DNA of 64,000 nucleotides, taken from positions 24,819 through 88,818 of the forward strand of contig JADIIX010000092.1 of NCBI GenBank assembly GCA_027604505.1, read 5' to 3'. Position numbers and translations under genes: made by a program. Each line of letters opens with the position of its first letter. Within the stretch, counting starts at the first letter, position 1. The notes below the pieces were generated by a model. The model saw only the letters and a program-made list of their open reading frames with translations. It did no database searches and was not told the origin of the DNA. This document shows positions 22,906 to 38,399 of this stretch, piece after piece. The stretch is from Gonapodya sp. JEL0774 (Eukaryota; Monoblepharomycota; Monoblepharidomycetes; Monoblepharidales; Gonapodyaceae).

Positions 22906-24038
22906 ATGTGCTCCGGCATGTTAAACCATCAAAGTACTTTTGTAACGGATTTCAGACGGCAAAAGTTGCTCAAAGACACAAAGAAGAACTGGGATTTGTG
23001 AGTGCATCTTCGGAAACCCAAGACTTCGGCGTTCCCATTCCCATCAACATTGCGCGTCCGCCTTCAAAGATTCTACAAACGAAACACGACGAACTTTTTC
23101 AAAGATCGACATTGGATTGATCGCGAGTTTGAGGAACTTCGTGCCGAAAACATAACCGGTGACGATGAGTTGGTGAGCACAAAGTCGAGCTCAGATACCA
23201 GTAGCCCCTGACTAATTACCCATTTACCGTTCAGTAGATTGTTGCGGAGCTGGGATGCGGTGTAGGTAGGTTATGGGCTGGCCATTTTAAGAGCGATGCC
23301 TTTCTCTCCCCGATCGCTATTTGAAAGAGTTGGTTCGTTCCCACCAGGAAACTTTGCCTTCCCTCTCTTGGAGCGAAATCCCCGCGTCTTTGTGTATGCA
23401 TGCGACTTGAGTGATAAGGCGGTGGAGCTCGTCCAAGTGAGTTCCGCAACATTTGTGGACTAGGTTGTGTTTTAAAGGTGTGGAGACCCAATAATTGCTT
23501 GCAGAGGAATGCGCTCTATCAATCTTCCCGTATTCTGGCATTCCCTTGTGATCTTTCCCTACCGGGCACCTCGCTTTCACCACCCATACCTCCAACAAGC
23601 GTGCACTTCACCTCCATGGTGTTCGTTCTATCTGCATTGCCTCCTGACAAAATGCATAATTGTGTTCGTAAAGTAAGAGAAGTGCTTAGACCGGGAGGTG
23701 TGGTTGGATTTCGAGACTATGGTCATGGGGATGGGGCTGAAGAGAGGTTCGGGCCAGCGAATCGAATGGGAAATGAAGAAGAAAGGTTCTTTGCTCGGCA
23801 GGATGGAACATTTAGTTACTTCTTCACTCTTGATGAATTGCGGACTTTATTTGTGAAGGGAGGACAACTGGGAAACAGTGTGTCGTCGAGTGAGGAAGGT
23901 GTTCCTGACATTGAGCAGGAATGTGACGGTGGCTTCGAGGAACTGAGCTGCGAGTATATTCAGCGAACTGTTACCAATGTGAAGGAGGGCAAAGAGATGT
24001 CCCGAGTATTTGTGCAGGCGAAGTTCAAACGTAAATGA
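22906..24038 (+). CDS. tRNA N3-methylcytidine methyltransferase (METTL2/TRM140 type)
   Basis: SAM-dependent enzyme that methylates C32 in the anticodon loop of certain tRNAs. The family signature KKNWDLFYKRNTTNFFKDRH forms exactly when the intron 22998-23068 is removed, and WIDREFEEL follows. The SAM-binding motif I, VAELGCGVGNFAFPLL, forms across another intron whose donor is GTAG|GTAGGT at about 23260. Then come VYACDLSDKAVELV, FVLSALPPDKMHNCVRKV, LRPGGVVGFRDYG and MSRVFVQAKFKRK. The first ATG in the open frame upstream is at 22906; a further 5' exon holding the usual N-terminal segment may exist, so the start is uncertain. It is divergent from RER1 (346 bp). Confidence 0.88.
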
Positions 24039-24202
24039 TATTTAGATTATGCACATTAATGCGGACGATTTGAGCCTCTCCGCTGCCGAGCTGGCGAAGT
24101 AGATGTCAGGGAAGTTGGCGAGGCAGGTTCATGCAAGTTTTCGTCGTCCAACAAACGTGAGGTTTTCCGCCGGCTCCTGTGTGATGATTTCACCCGTAGA
24201 TC

Positions 24203-27200
24203 ATGACCGATGTTGTCCAATTGTTTCTGTAAGTAGGGCAGGGGAAGTCAAAAGAGTGCGGAATTCTCCAATCGTCCTTTTTCTCGCAGTCCTTCTCTAA
24301 TCTGACATGAGTTCAAAGGCCAACCGACTGGGAAAAGGGACGAACAGGCTCGGCGGCCGGTTTAATTGTCGGATGGAGGATTGACTCAGACGATGGTAAT
24401 CAAGCTTGCTGCTTCGTTGCTGCTACAGTTATATGGGGGGTGCAGGTGTGTAATGTCCGCGATTCAAGCTCTTCGTCATGACCATTCTACTCCCATTATT
24501 AATTCAGACTGAGACGCTACTGGATCAATTAGAAACACATATTGGCAACGTATCTTCATCACAAGAGTTCTACTGTGGTATTTTGCCTCAGATTGTGGGC
24601 TCTGTAGTGGATTCCTCGGGGAATGGACTTCCTCACCCTCCCCCACGGCCTTGGTTAGAGATCTCAACAGCCTCCAATCGTCCAGTCTTTCGGTTCGTTT
24701 GTCAAGCTTTGCGATGGCCATGTTAGTTTTATCAGAAACGTTAAACGTTTCGGCTTCCTCACAATCCAGGAACCTCCACCACTCTCAGAGCTTCACACCG
24801 CGGTTCTGTCACTGTTTCTTTTATGAGCGTCCTCGAACGAGGCGCATGTATTCACTTGCTCTGGACAGCCTTCCTCTCGACATTGCTCTGCGATCTACCA
24901 GGGCTCAACGAGGGAGGTCGCCTTCAATTGGTGCGGGTATCACCGTTGCCGCTCCGATAGGTCCTTACGGTCCATCAATTGATGAAAGTAAAGCCAAATG
25001 GAAGGTCCGCGACACGGGTGACGATCTTCCCACACTGCTGAAAAAGAGCTCTCGAAAGCGCTGGGCTTACCTGCAGGATTATGGAGTTGCATCCATCTCG
25101 GAACAGCTTGGCCACAGGCCGTCAAATTCTCAGCTGCTTTTAGCTCTCGCTTATGTGTGTGCATCGATGCTGACACTTGGAAATCTGACAGTTGCTGAGG
25201 TTTGGTTCTTCCGCGTTAATAGATGAACTCTGCTGGAGCCATTCGATCGCTCCTTGACAGTTCTCCGTTCCTCGGTTTATCTCGCGCGAATTTTGAGACT
25301 CATGGTATTATCATGGCTGCAGTGGAGAGAGTTCGTAAAGCTGTCAGTCCCGGATCGACGTTTCTTGGTTTGGGTTCCTTCTTGGAAACCCTCGTGGAAA
25401 CCATTAGGTGGTTAATAATCGCCTATCCTTTGGCCTTCCTAGCCATGATCTTGGTTGGATTTCTGGAGGGCGTTCTCGCAATCCTCAATGTCAAACTTCC
25501 AGCGTTCCTGTTCAGCGGAGTTCCTTTGAAGGCCATTACTTCGATAGGTACGTCGCATTCTCTCTATAGCGTTTCTGTCCGTCTCATCTTCATGTAACTT
25601 CTATGTTTCATTCATAGGCACTCAGCTTGATCTCCGTCTTCATATGATCGCGTTTTGGCCTCGCCAGTTCTACAACTTTTGGATTAAATCTGACATGCAC
25701 ACTCGCGCATCCTCCCCGATCGGTGCTTTACGTGTTTTTGAGCGACGGCAGGCTCTATACATCGAGTTTCATAATCAAATATGGCTGGTTGCGAACGATG
25801 TTATAATTGGGTGGGCTGTGAGCTCATTTATTATTATGGCCGCCGATGAGCTCGCGATCATACTGGGTGAGAATTACCAAGTGAGTGGCAAGATTTGCTT
25901 CCCTTTGATGACATGAATCTCGGGGCCGACCTAGCTTCGGTACAGCGCTTTGCAGTTGAAGAGATCAGCCAAGCTCTTCATTGGCTTATGGGTTATCCTG
26001 CTGGACTAAAGCTTAACAGTCCTCTCACAAATTTCATGGGCGAAATGTTTCTTTACATCTTGGGATTGTGGGCAAGTTGGTTTCCGTACAGCGCAGTATG
26101 TTGTCCTTGCAACGCTGACCAACGTGACGGAATCATGCGTGTAGACATCATACTCCCGCTCTTGAAGTATCTGCCTGATGTTCTTAAGCTGATTGGTTGG
26201 ACTGGAGTGGCCGGGGCATCTCTGCCACTTGCACTCCTTTCTGACCTGATCACGGTTTCCACGTCACATATTTATGGGCTCTACTTCGTGACAACCACGC
26301 TGCAGACCATGTTTGTCAGTGGAGTGCACTCCTTGCTCTACGTTTTTCGAGGTTAGTCAACCAATCTTTGCAGAGCTCGATTGGTATGCCCAGCAACCAA
26401 TCATAATACTCTGCCCTGCCTGAAGGGAAGAAAGTCAATGTTACTCGCAATAGAGTGGACAAACATGATTACGATTTGGATCAGCTGTTGCTGGGAACAA
26501 TGGCGTTGACTCTGCTGGTTTTCTTGTTTCCAACTATTTGGGTGTACTACGTGCTCGCAGTCTCAGTAAGTTATCCTCGACATCGGGCAGTCAGCGAACC
26601 CATCGTGTTGTCCTCTTCTTCCTTAGGCTCGATTGTCAGTTCTGGCCATTCAAGTGGTCCTTGAAATCGCCCTCGCATTCCTCAACCACTTCCCTCTGTT
26701 TGCCATTCTTCTTCGCGTTAAAGAGCCTGACAGACTTCCAGGTGAGTTGAGTAGTTGTACTTGGTGGCTTTGGGGTGACGAATGTTCTCTTACCGATGTC
26801 CTCTAAGGTGGCCTTGCCTTCGCTATCACTCCCGGCTGCGATGGTCGATCATATCCTTCCGTCTTTCGATCAATGGTAAGAAAAAAAGAGTCACACAGCA
26901 TGTATCTGCCGAATTCTACGGGAGTGCCAACTCTATACTTGCGTGTGAAAGTACGTGTTGCTGTTTGTTTCTCAGCACGGGGCCTTTTCTCACAGACGAA
27001 CGCAGAATGTCCCCATTAGTTTTATTTCAATTTTTTTTGCGTATGGCCACCTATTGCAACGCCTGAGTGAGCATTACTTGTCGTGGGATATCTTGAAAGC
27101 TCTGGCACTGGGACAACGTATACGACCGTTAATTGGTCTCCGATATGTCATGTTCCCGCGCCGACGGTGCGTTGTAGTTCACGTTCGTTCACTTTCTATC

Positions 27201-27227
27201 TCAATCAGAGCAACGCGAGCTCTCTAA
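24203..27227 (+). CDS. GPI1: GPI-anchor synthesis protein Gpi1 (PIG-Q)
   Basis: Subunit of the ER-membrane GPI-GlcNAc transferase complex, which starts GPI-anchor assembly. The start at 24203 gives MTDVVQLFLPTDWEKGRTGS after splicing at GTAAGT (24232), matching the family's N-terminal FxPxDL pattern, followed by AGLIVGWRIDSDDG. The conserved membrane core is visible: WLVANDVIIGWAVSSFII, ALHWLMGYPAGLKLNS, LWASWFPYLPDVLKLIGWTG, SLPLALLSDLITVSTSHIYG and VSGVHSLLYVFRGKKVNV. KHDYDLDQLLLGTMALTLLV and VYYVLAVSARLSVLAIQVVL come next. The frame ends near 27227 after GQRIRPLIGLRY. About eight introns; the exact C-terminal splice is uncertain. It is convergent with ADE5,7. Confidence 0.9.
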
Positions 27228-27340
27228 ACTCTTTCCAACCGCCTTTATTCAGGCCTACTACATCGGAATCATGGGAAACAATACAGCGAACACTGGGTCT
27301 TGTTTCCTAGACAAGATTGTACAAGAACATTAGCTGAATA

Positions 27341-30763
<3,423 letters not shown>

Positions 30764-30819
30764 TCAAAATACATGCGAATTTATACAAATTGTACATTGA
30801 AATCGCCCCATTCCCGTTC

Positions 30820-33459
30820 TCATGCGTCTGTCACCGACCCCAAACTACCCATCTGCTGCACCATTCCGATACCATTCCCATTCCCATTCTCCCTCGCGTT
30901 TGGATTAACTATTGCCACAGGCCTCTTCCCTTCCACGACATGGGGTGCACCTAGTAGATTGTTTGCCACGGTACCGCCAAGGCCATACAGGAAGCCCAAG
31001 AACCGAGTGTCGTCAATTTGGTCCTCGAAAAAAAGTTGTCGCATTTTGAAAAAGGTGCGGCAGGTGAGGAGGGCATCCGAACCAGCTTGGTGTTGTGGCC
31101 CGATTCGTTGAACCTAGTGGAGACGGTGGAGGACAAAGCATAACACATGAAAAATAAGTTTCGGTACCACTGCAATCACCAAGGTCCCAATAGTTTCAAG
31201 AACAGGTCCACCACATCCGATTGAAGGCGGCATGAATGCTGCTCCTACCCAACAAACATCGATTTTTTACGCAGGAGTCTGAGACCCGCATACCTTCCAT
31301 ACAATAGATTGTTTCCCGAGAAGTCATACTGCAATCACACACCTCGCTCCTTGTGCATTCAATCGCTCATCTGGCTCACTCAACACACCTGCATCTCATC
31401 CGCCACATCTTGCAATCCTCCCTTCAAGTTCTTACAACTTTTCATCAGGTACTTGATGTCGTATATGCTGGGGAAATATATCCGAAGGAGCTCAAAGAAC
31501 TCGGATTCGTTAGGTGGAAGGGGGTGGGAGGTGAGTACTTTGAGAAGGTAACCGAAGTCATAGCCACTAATGGGTTATCGTATAGAAAGGAAACAAAGAG
31601 ATGGAAGTGGGTGGAGAGCACGTGCGAGATGGAAGAGTTTCGGGCAGTTAAGGGGGCGGGAGTGGAGGCACAAATAAGGAACTTGAAAGGTAAGGTGCGA
31701 TGGTGGTACTACGAAGCCATATACTGCTTGCATCCGTCGGGTAACCTCCATGTGCACGAAACAGCGGCCAGGCTTCCGGACTGGTTCGGATCAACCTCGT
31801 TCCTTGCTCCACAATGTCATTCCGCAGCCCTACAGATCTCTTCCCGCACGCAATCTACCACGATTCACACACTGTTTGCATAACGTTCGCAACCATCAAG
31901 GTCACCATCATCGCTTGCTCTTGTCGTCCAGAGTCGCCACCTTGTCCGAACTCCTCTGTACTTCCCCGGCCTCTCTCCGACCGTCACGTACCTATGAAAC
32001 GATATCCACTTCACATCATCAAACAGTACTAATCCAGAAGTCGTCAATAACTCTCCAAACTGTTCCACGTCGATGCCGTACTCCTCATGCCGTTTGAAGT
32101 CGATACCAGATTTGGTGAGGAGGTCGATCGAGTCTTGGGCGTACATGTCGTCCCTGAACGTTGATATTCGAATCGGCACAGGTGTAAGAAGAGTGGATTG
32201 ACAAAAGGGGAAGGGGGTGGCCGGGCCAAGGAGGAGGGGGGGGGGTTGCGGCATGTCGGAGGTGTGCTTTAGCATGACTTCATTAAATCAATGATACCTC
32301 CATGTTCACTAGCACTCACTCCAAATTGAACTTAAAATTGAATTGCCACGTACACACCCCTTCTGGCAAGTTCCCCTCTCCGTCTGCACAAGTGATGCCT
32401 AGCTGAATCAGTCGCAGCAAGTCAACGTTGCACCGCAGGGTTTGGTAATGGTAATCTGCCGAGGTCTTGAAGGTGCCGATGGGACGGGCAACTACCCCGG
32501 GGAACTCGGTGTCCTGGGGTCGAGAGTGACGGGTCGTGTGTTTGGAGGTGAAAATACAAGGCGGGGTAGGGTCAAACGTGGGTGGAAACACAGGAACTAA
32601 TTTGCTGGTGGCTGGCGGGTGACCGTCCATGTTTCTTCCAGAAAACCAGCTTGAGACCTGGCACTCCATTTCAACGTTTTTATCCTCTGTTTCCTTGTCC
32701 ATTGCGGTATTGATGTCCCACCCAAGTAAGTGAGGGCAGTAATCCGATTCGAACTACGTCTCTGATTTGGTCCAATTCCCGAGTGTATCAATGTGCACAA
32801 CGCGGAAAAACGCAACCGGAAGCGGTATTGTCCCGTGCTCCCAATGGCTTGTCGTGAAGCGGTCGCGACTGAGTGGTAGGCGTCAGCAACACCAGTAATG
32901 CACTGCATCCACCTCGTGTGCCAGAACATTCGGCTCCAAACAACTGAGCCATTCCATTCCCACTTGCTTGCGGCGCTCACGCTGACTCCCTGCAAAGTAG
33001 TTGATACGAAGTCCAAAGATAACCGCTCGAAGCGAGCCTTTCAATCTCGCGTGGCCAGTTCCCAAGTCCACTCCAGAGATCCCGACAACTCTTTCCACGA
33101 GTTGTTGTCAGATTTCAGGCGAGTATCAAAAAGCAGCGACCCTTCACGCAATTTCCATAATTCCTCAATGAAGACCAGTCCACATGAAGCATCCACAAGA
33201 GGTTGGCCTCGCCAAGAACTTATGAAGTCTTTCGAGAGCTCAGTGCTCAAAACCATGCAAGCAAGCCGGAACTCACCATTGCAATGTAGGGAAACTTCTC
33301 CACGGTATCTCGTATGACTGACATTTCTTCCTCGAAATTTGAGGCCCAGACCTTCCACGGAAACGGGTGAATCGGGGGTCAGCCGAGCGCCAGGGGTGCG
33401 AAGAACGGCAGGAAAATGGAAGAGCGCACTTCTTTGATCCACACTGGTCTGTCTGACAT
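30820..33459 (-). CDS. POP2: CCR4-NOT deadenylase subunit CAF1/POP2 (CNOT7-like)
   Basis: DEDD-family 3'-5' exonuclease that shortens mRNA poly(A) tails in the CCR4-NOT complex. The start at 33459 gives [20 protein letters not shown] after splicing. All DEDD signatures are visible: [11 protein letters not shown] (Asp, Glu), [14 protein letters not shown] (Asp) and [13 protein letters not shown] (His, Asp), plus [32 protein letters not shown] and [20 protein letters not shown]. The first catalytic Asp lies at an exon junction: PYIAM ends at 33277 and DTEF starts at 32512, with a 764-nt intron between. A Gly/Asn-rich tail ([12 protein letters not shown]) precedes the stop. It lies just downstream of ADE5,7's start on the same strand, and is divergent from GCD7. 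Confidence 0.94.
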
Positions 33460-33881
33460 TCGAATGGTGTTGGGTTCTGTGGAAGTAGTTGAGCATGCAG
33501 GGAAATGGACTGGAGCTCGGTGTTTGAGCACAACTGCCGCTTTGTAAAATGCAACCGAGTCTGACACTTCGTTGAGTGGTTGAAGATCAACAATTTATTT
33601 ATCTAATCAATCAGAACATGAAGGAAACGCATAGTGGATGTGTATTTGGTTTGTTGGATTGCGACGTGGGTGTGGCGATAAAAGGTTCTCATGAGTATAG
33701 GGAATGCGTGTAGCAAATTGACATAAGAAACCACCACAGGACAAATAAGGTGAAGCTCATTCGTGCAGGAGCAATTTTATATGCAGCCTGGTGTCGCTAC
33801 ATACAAATTATTGTATACACTATCAATCAGAGAGTCCGACGCGCACAACGATCATCAGTGAAAGAAATCAGAGGATTCACG

Positions 33882-36312
33882 ATGACCGTGCCCGCCCTGC
33901 CTTCCTCGGTGCAAAATCAGGTTGATGCGCTCAGCTTGAAACTCAGACGACGGTGATTTCTTCTTTTGCCTTTCTCCCCCGTAGCTCAACCTTCATCCTC
34001 ATAAGCATTTCTTCTGCAGGCAATTGGTAGACTCCATTGAGATCGCACTGCAGGTCACAGTGGTGCTGAGGAGTGTAATCGCATCCACGAAAGGACCGAA
34101 TGCAAAGGCACTGTTGGATGCCGTTAGGAGTGTTGGAAGGAGGTTGGAACTCGCCCAACCCACTGGTGAGTGCTGAAGCTATTTTGATCGAGTAGAGCGA
34201 AAAAAACAATTGGAAGCATACGGATTTAATGGCGACCGATATTCAAGGGAATTCGGTTGGTCTCAATGGATGATCCCCAGCACGAGTTGTCTCTCGTCTT
34301 GCTGCACCGAATGGCAGTCGGGTCCGTCGAGGCCGAGTTTTGTCCGCACAAGCCGCTGGTTGCTCTGAGTGTCTGCTTCTTGAAATGGTCCACTTTGCGA
34401 CATCCATTGAGGATTTTAGTGAATGTTTTGTCAAACGGTGGTGAAACTCTCAATCTTCTGTTCGTGACATTTTTTCAACTCCATTTCGAACCGTGGTTTG
34501 TCTCTTGTGCGTTTTCACATCCCCCTCATCTCGGACTGTCTACTCGGCGTTGGTTTCCGATCGCACTGTCCACTACAAACCACACCTTTAAAGAGGTTGT
34601 CGTCGGCAACATCGTCCGCCGCATCCTTCACCTCATCCGCGAAGAGTGCCGTGTCATCAACCAAGAATACGCCCAATCTCAATCCCAATCCCAATCTAGA
34701 ACCCAGTCACCAAACTGTCGTCCCACCCCACCAACCCCTGTCTCACCCACCCAAAATTCTGCACCCACCGACCCCACGCACCCCCACTCCACGCCTCATT
34801 TTATCGGTGACACTCCCACCCGACATGAACCCTCAGATTACACCAGAAATATGGCAGACTTGAAGGCTATTGTCGTCGACTCAATAAAGGATTTGCAGGA
34901 TGAGTTGGAGACGCACGAGGCTAGGATCGCGGCGGAGGCGCTGGAACATATTCATTCCAAGTGAGTAGGAGACAGGTCGCGTGATGGTGGGTGAGGGGAG
35001 AATCTCTCGGGTCGTTGAATGGCAGGTTGGATCTGGTGAGGTTCCACTTTAGTACAGAAGCGGCAATCACAGTCGCAGCGCTTGTCGTTCTATTAGGATA
35101 GATGCGGATATTAGGCGACAAGGAACGAGAGATACTGGAGCTTCACTGTGGAGTCTGCGTGTTTCGTTCCGTAAACGCCAACCGACCACCAGTCAATCCC
35201 CACTCATTCAATCACTGCTTTGTCACCCGAAGCGAAATTATCATGACCCTCGGCAACTCTAAAACCGTCCTGTTGTTCCTCCTCAAGGCCGCAAAGACCA
35301 GGAGGTTTCAAGTTATCGTGGCAGAGGGTGCGCCAAGGTGAGTTACAGAATAGGGAGATGTTGGTTGTGCGAGACGGTGAGACACGTGGGGGATGGCGCG
35401 GCGTCGCATCCTTGCGGTCGTTTCGTGCGGACATTTCCAAAACTGCGGTTTCGATAGCCTCAATTTTGCAATGAGAGCTACCGCTTTAGTTGTACGGCCT
35501 GTCGCTTATCGCATTGAGACCCATTTCTCCGCCTTCTTTCCACCGTAGTTTCGCCGGCCACATCATGGCCAAAACCCTTGCCCAACACAATATAGACACC
35601 ACCGTCATTTCAGACTCCGCAGTATTTGCGGTGATGAGTAGGGTGAACAAAGTTATTTTGGGGACCCACGCCGGTGAGTACATGCTGAGCGGAGTTAAGC
35701 TTCGGCGCAACACCAATTTTGTTCGCCTCGTTCTATCCATCCCACTCCGCAAGTAACTGCGAACGGCGGTCTCATCAGTCCCAGCCTCTCCCTCATACTC
35801 GCTCAATCCGCAAAATCTCATTCCGTACCCGTTGTAGTCTGCTGTGGACTGTACAAGGTGTCGCCCGTTTATCCTTATGACCTCGAGGAATGGGAATTGG
35901 TGCAAAGTCCTGAGCGGGTATTGGGGAGGGATGCAGGTCGGTTGACATTTTGAAAGGGGGCAGTGCGCTTTGGGCTCACATTGGCTTGAGGTACCTTCTT
36001 TTGCTCTCCGATAACGTTATTGCTTGGTCATCACTAGGTGAATTCATGGACCGGGTCGATGTTTTGAACCCGGCATTGGAGTATGTACCGCCAGATCTCG
36101 TCGCGCTGTTTATTACCAACGTGTGAGTCTCTTTACTGGGAGGTTGCCATGGCAGATTGATGGTGATCCGTGTTGGTTGACTCATCTCATCAATCTCACT
36201 AATTTGTGGGACTCTTTCCCTGGTGGAACCCCACAGAGGATCACACTCACCAACCTACATGTACAGGCTTATATCCGAATTTTATAGCAAGGAGGATGGA
36301 TTACTAGAATAA
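33882..36312 (+). CDS. GCD7: eIF2B beta subunit (GCD7)
   Basis: Regulatory subunit of the guanine-nucleotide exchange factor for eIF2, controlling translation initiation. The start at 33882 gives [20 protein letters not shown]. Conserved blocks are [12 protein letters not shown], joined over a 428-nt intron (34166-34593) to [18 protein letters not shown], then [100 protein letters not shown] and [20 protein letters not shown], with the end at TAA 36310-36312. The QSQSQS and Thr/Pro-rich insertion after VINQEYA is encoded partly by a CAATCC-type hexanucleotide run near 34675-34700. It is a beta rather than alpha or delta subunit because of the VGNxVRRxL motif and the PPDLV block. Confidence 0.93.
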
Positions 36313-36580
36313 ACTCATTTGGATGATATCTTTCTCTGGGCACAACTCAAGAAACACTTCAGAAGGCATGGTGGAAGCCGTCATGTTGACTTTTCATGCT
36401 CCGCAACACATTCAACAATGACTTCCAAATGACCGAGATCGATATCAGAATCACAATTTTTGCCATATATGACCACAACCACCATGAAAGCTAAATGCTG
36501 AAGGTAGTAGGATGCGCTCACTATGCGTTCGAGAGGCACCATGAGTATTGAAAAAATACATCATAGCTGACAATTACACG

Positions 36581-36658
36581 GATAGACAGGAGCTCTGCTA
36601 TGTGGAGTAAATTTGTATTGATAGACAGGAGCTCTGCTGTGTGGAGGAAATTTGTATT
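36581..36658. repeat. 39-bp tandem duplication, two copies
   Basis: Two adjacent 39-bp units starting GATAGACAGGAGCTCTGCT, at 36581-36619 and 36620-36658, differ at only two positions that I can see. Confidence 0.9.
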
Positions 36659-36667
36659 CCTCCACGT

Positions 36668-37206
36668 CCGATCCCGAGCACAAATCTCGGCCCCCACCGA
36701 GATCAATGAACAGCCCTGTCTCATGTGGATGAACAATCCTTTGCTGCAACCACGACTTCCGTCCCCCACCACAAAAAACACTCACCGTCAGGTGTCAGGG
36801 CGAACCTCATTGAAAGACACCTCGGCAACTGTCACGGCATACTCAAAGTCAAACGCGGGTCCACAAAACCGCGGATGCGATATGCAGTGGAATGAAACGA
36901 GAAACGGTTAGTGTGCTGGTGCGCGGAAACAAACTCGACCAACCGGATGCGAACGGGCGAGCAATGATCGTACCGATCCCGAGAACAAAATCTCAGCCCC
37001 GACCGAGATCAGTGAAGAGCCCCTGTCTCATGTGAATCAACAATCCTTTGCTGCAACCACGGCTCCCAGTGCTCTCTAACTCCTGCAGTTACTGACCCGC
37101 ACAGGTACACTCAACGCCATGGCGCAACTCAAGGAATAGCCGCCAGAATCTTAGCCTTGAACAAAATCAGTGAAGAGCCCACTGTCTGATGTGGATCAAC
37201 ATGACT
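36668..37206. repeat. Three diverged dispersed copies of one segment
   Basis: Copies lie at about 36668-36760, 36973-37067 and 37147-37206. Shared blocks include CCGAGATCAGTGAAGAGCC, CTGTCTCATGTGGATCAACA and CAATCCTTTGCTGCAACCAC; the third copy is shorter and more diverged. All are in the same orientation, separated by unrelated sequence. Confidence 0.75.
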
Positions 37207-38134
37207 CTTCACAATGCAACGCAAAGAGTGAGTCCACTCGGGAAATGCCTGCATCCAATCGTCCAGCGGAATGAACGACTTACATCAAGTGCGCGTGGAG
37301 AAAGTAAAATGTATGAACAGGCATCTTGCTTCTCGCTTGTGAAGGTATATGGCCGCTATATATCAACCGGCGGATTGATGCCAAATACGTAAGGTAAAGC
37401 GGCATGTGGGGTTTCCAACCTTGACATGTGGCATCCACTTCCGCTCCACATATCACAATAGCAAGAACAGATATGATAGCACTGTAAGTCAGCAAGTGGT
37501 GACGTTGCATGCCTCCAGGATGGCGTGAGGAATTACCTGTCCGCTGGCAGAGGATGTGTCCCGCCCTCGCGTTTGGCGGCTTGAGGACTCGCAGAAGCGC
37601 GAGCTATGGACAAATTCTCATGACATGTTGATTTAATCAGGTTCGTTGGTAGATTGAAGTGCGTGAACGGCCTGCAAGGTCAATTCAGAAGGATTCAGGC
37701 GATGGGAACCAAAGAGACACCGGCGGAAGAAGTCCGCAGCAATCATGGACATGAATAGAACCTGTTGCAGCTGAGAGTAGTTATGAACCTTTGGTCTTCT
37801 TAGGAAGATATCCGGGACGTGAGGGTGCCAGATTTAAGACAGATTGCGCACGATGCGGGTGTGTGGATAGAAGGACTGCGGGCGGGCGCCCGTGCACGGT
37901 GGGAGATCCAGTTTCTGCAGCACAACCATGTGTCTGCCCATAACGCAGAAACCCCTTCATTATCTGACCAAGGCACTGCCGCAGGACACTTTCCATGAGC
38001 ATGAGCAGCACTGGTGTGGAATGAGCAGGTACACAGCACAGCACGCAGATTTGGCACGAAAGTCGTACAAGCCGCCATGGCACGAGCACAAGAGAATCGC
38101 CAGACAAGCCCACTGTGAATGAGAGTGAAATCAG

Positions 38135-38158
38135 AGCGTCGGGAAGACTCCCGACGCT
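38135..38158. repeat. Perfect 10-bp inverted repeat (hairpin)
   Basis: AGCGTCGGGA, a 4-nt loop AGAC, then TCCCGACGCT form a GC-rich perfect stem. It lies in the gene-poor stretch about 240 bp upstream of the ankyrin gene. Its role is unknown. Confidence 0.8.
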
Positions 38159-38399
38159 GGGTTACGCGTTACCGATGTGGAGGTCAATTAGATTGAGACC
38201 AATAGACTGACTTTGTTTGCAGACAATAATCAACCGATTACCAGTTTCTTGGCTGAAAATGAGTTTTGTATTTGAATGGCTTTGGGGAGGCGAGGAAAGC
38301 GACAACACTGTGAGAACCTCATCCCAGATCCGATAATGCAATTACGGGAGCGGCGTGAATGAGCGAGCGCGTCGCATTCAAACCAAAAACACTTAATCG

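Larger units (their letters stand above)
36313..38399. other. 2.1-kb gene-poor stretch with diverged repeats
   Basis: No frame here has a recognisable domain. The segment holds a 39-bp tandem duplication (36581-36658), three diverged copies of a segment of about 60-95 bp (36668-37206) and a perfect short hairpin at 38135-38158. Open frames at 37781-38122 on both strands are under 115 codons and look like chance. Confidence 0.5.

Noticed and set aside
32731-32775. GTTCGAATC-like box on the minus strand, suggesting a tRNA T-loop
   Set aside because: The flanking bases do not form the T-stem or acceptor stem, and it lies within the long CAF1 intron.
33041-33496. 151-codon minus frame as a separate gene
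   Set aside because: Its upstream part is an out-of-frame reading of CAF1 exons ([13 protein letters not shown] lies in another frame), and the rest is CAF1 intron.
37781-38122. Overlapping frames on both strands suggesting a small gene
   Set aside because: Both are under 115 codons, low complexity in places and without domain or splice evidence.
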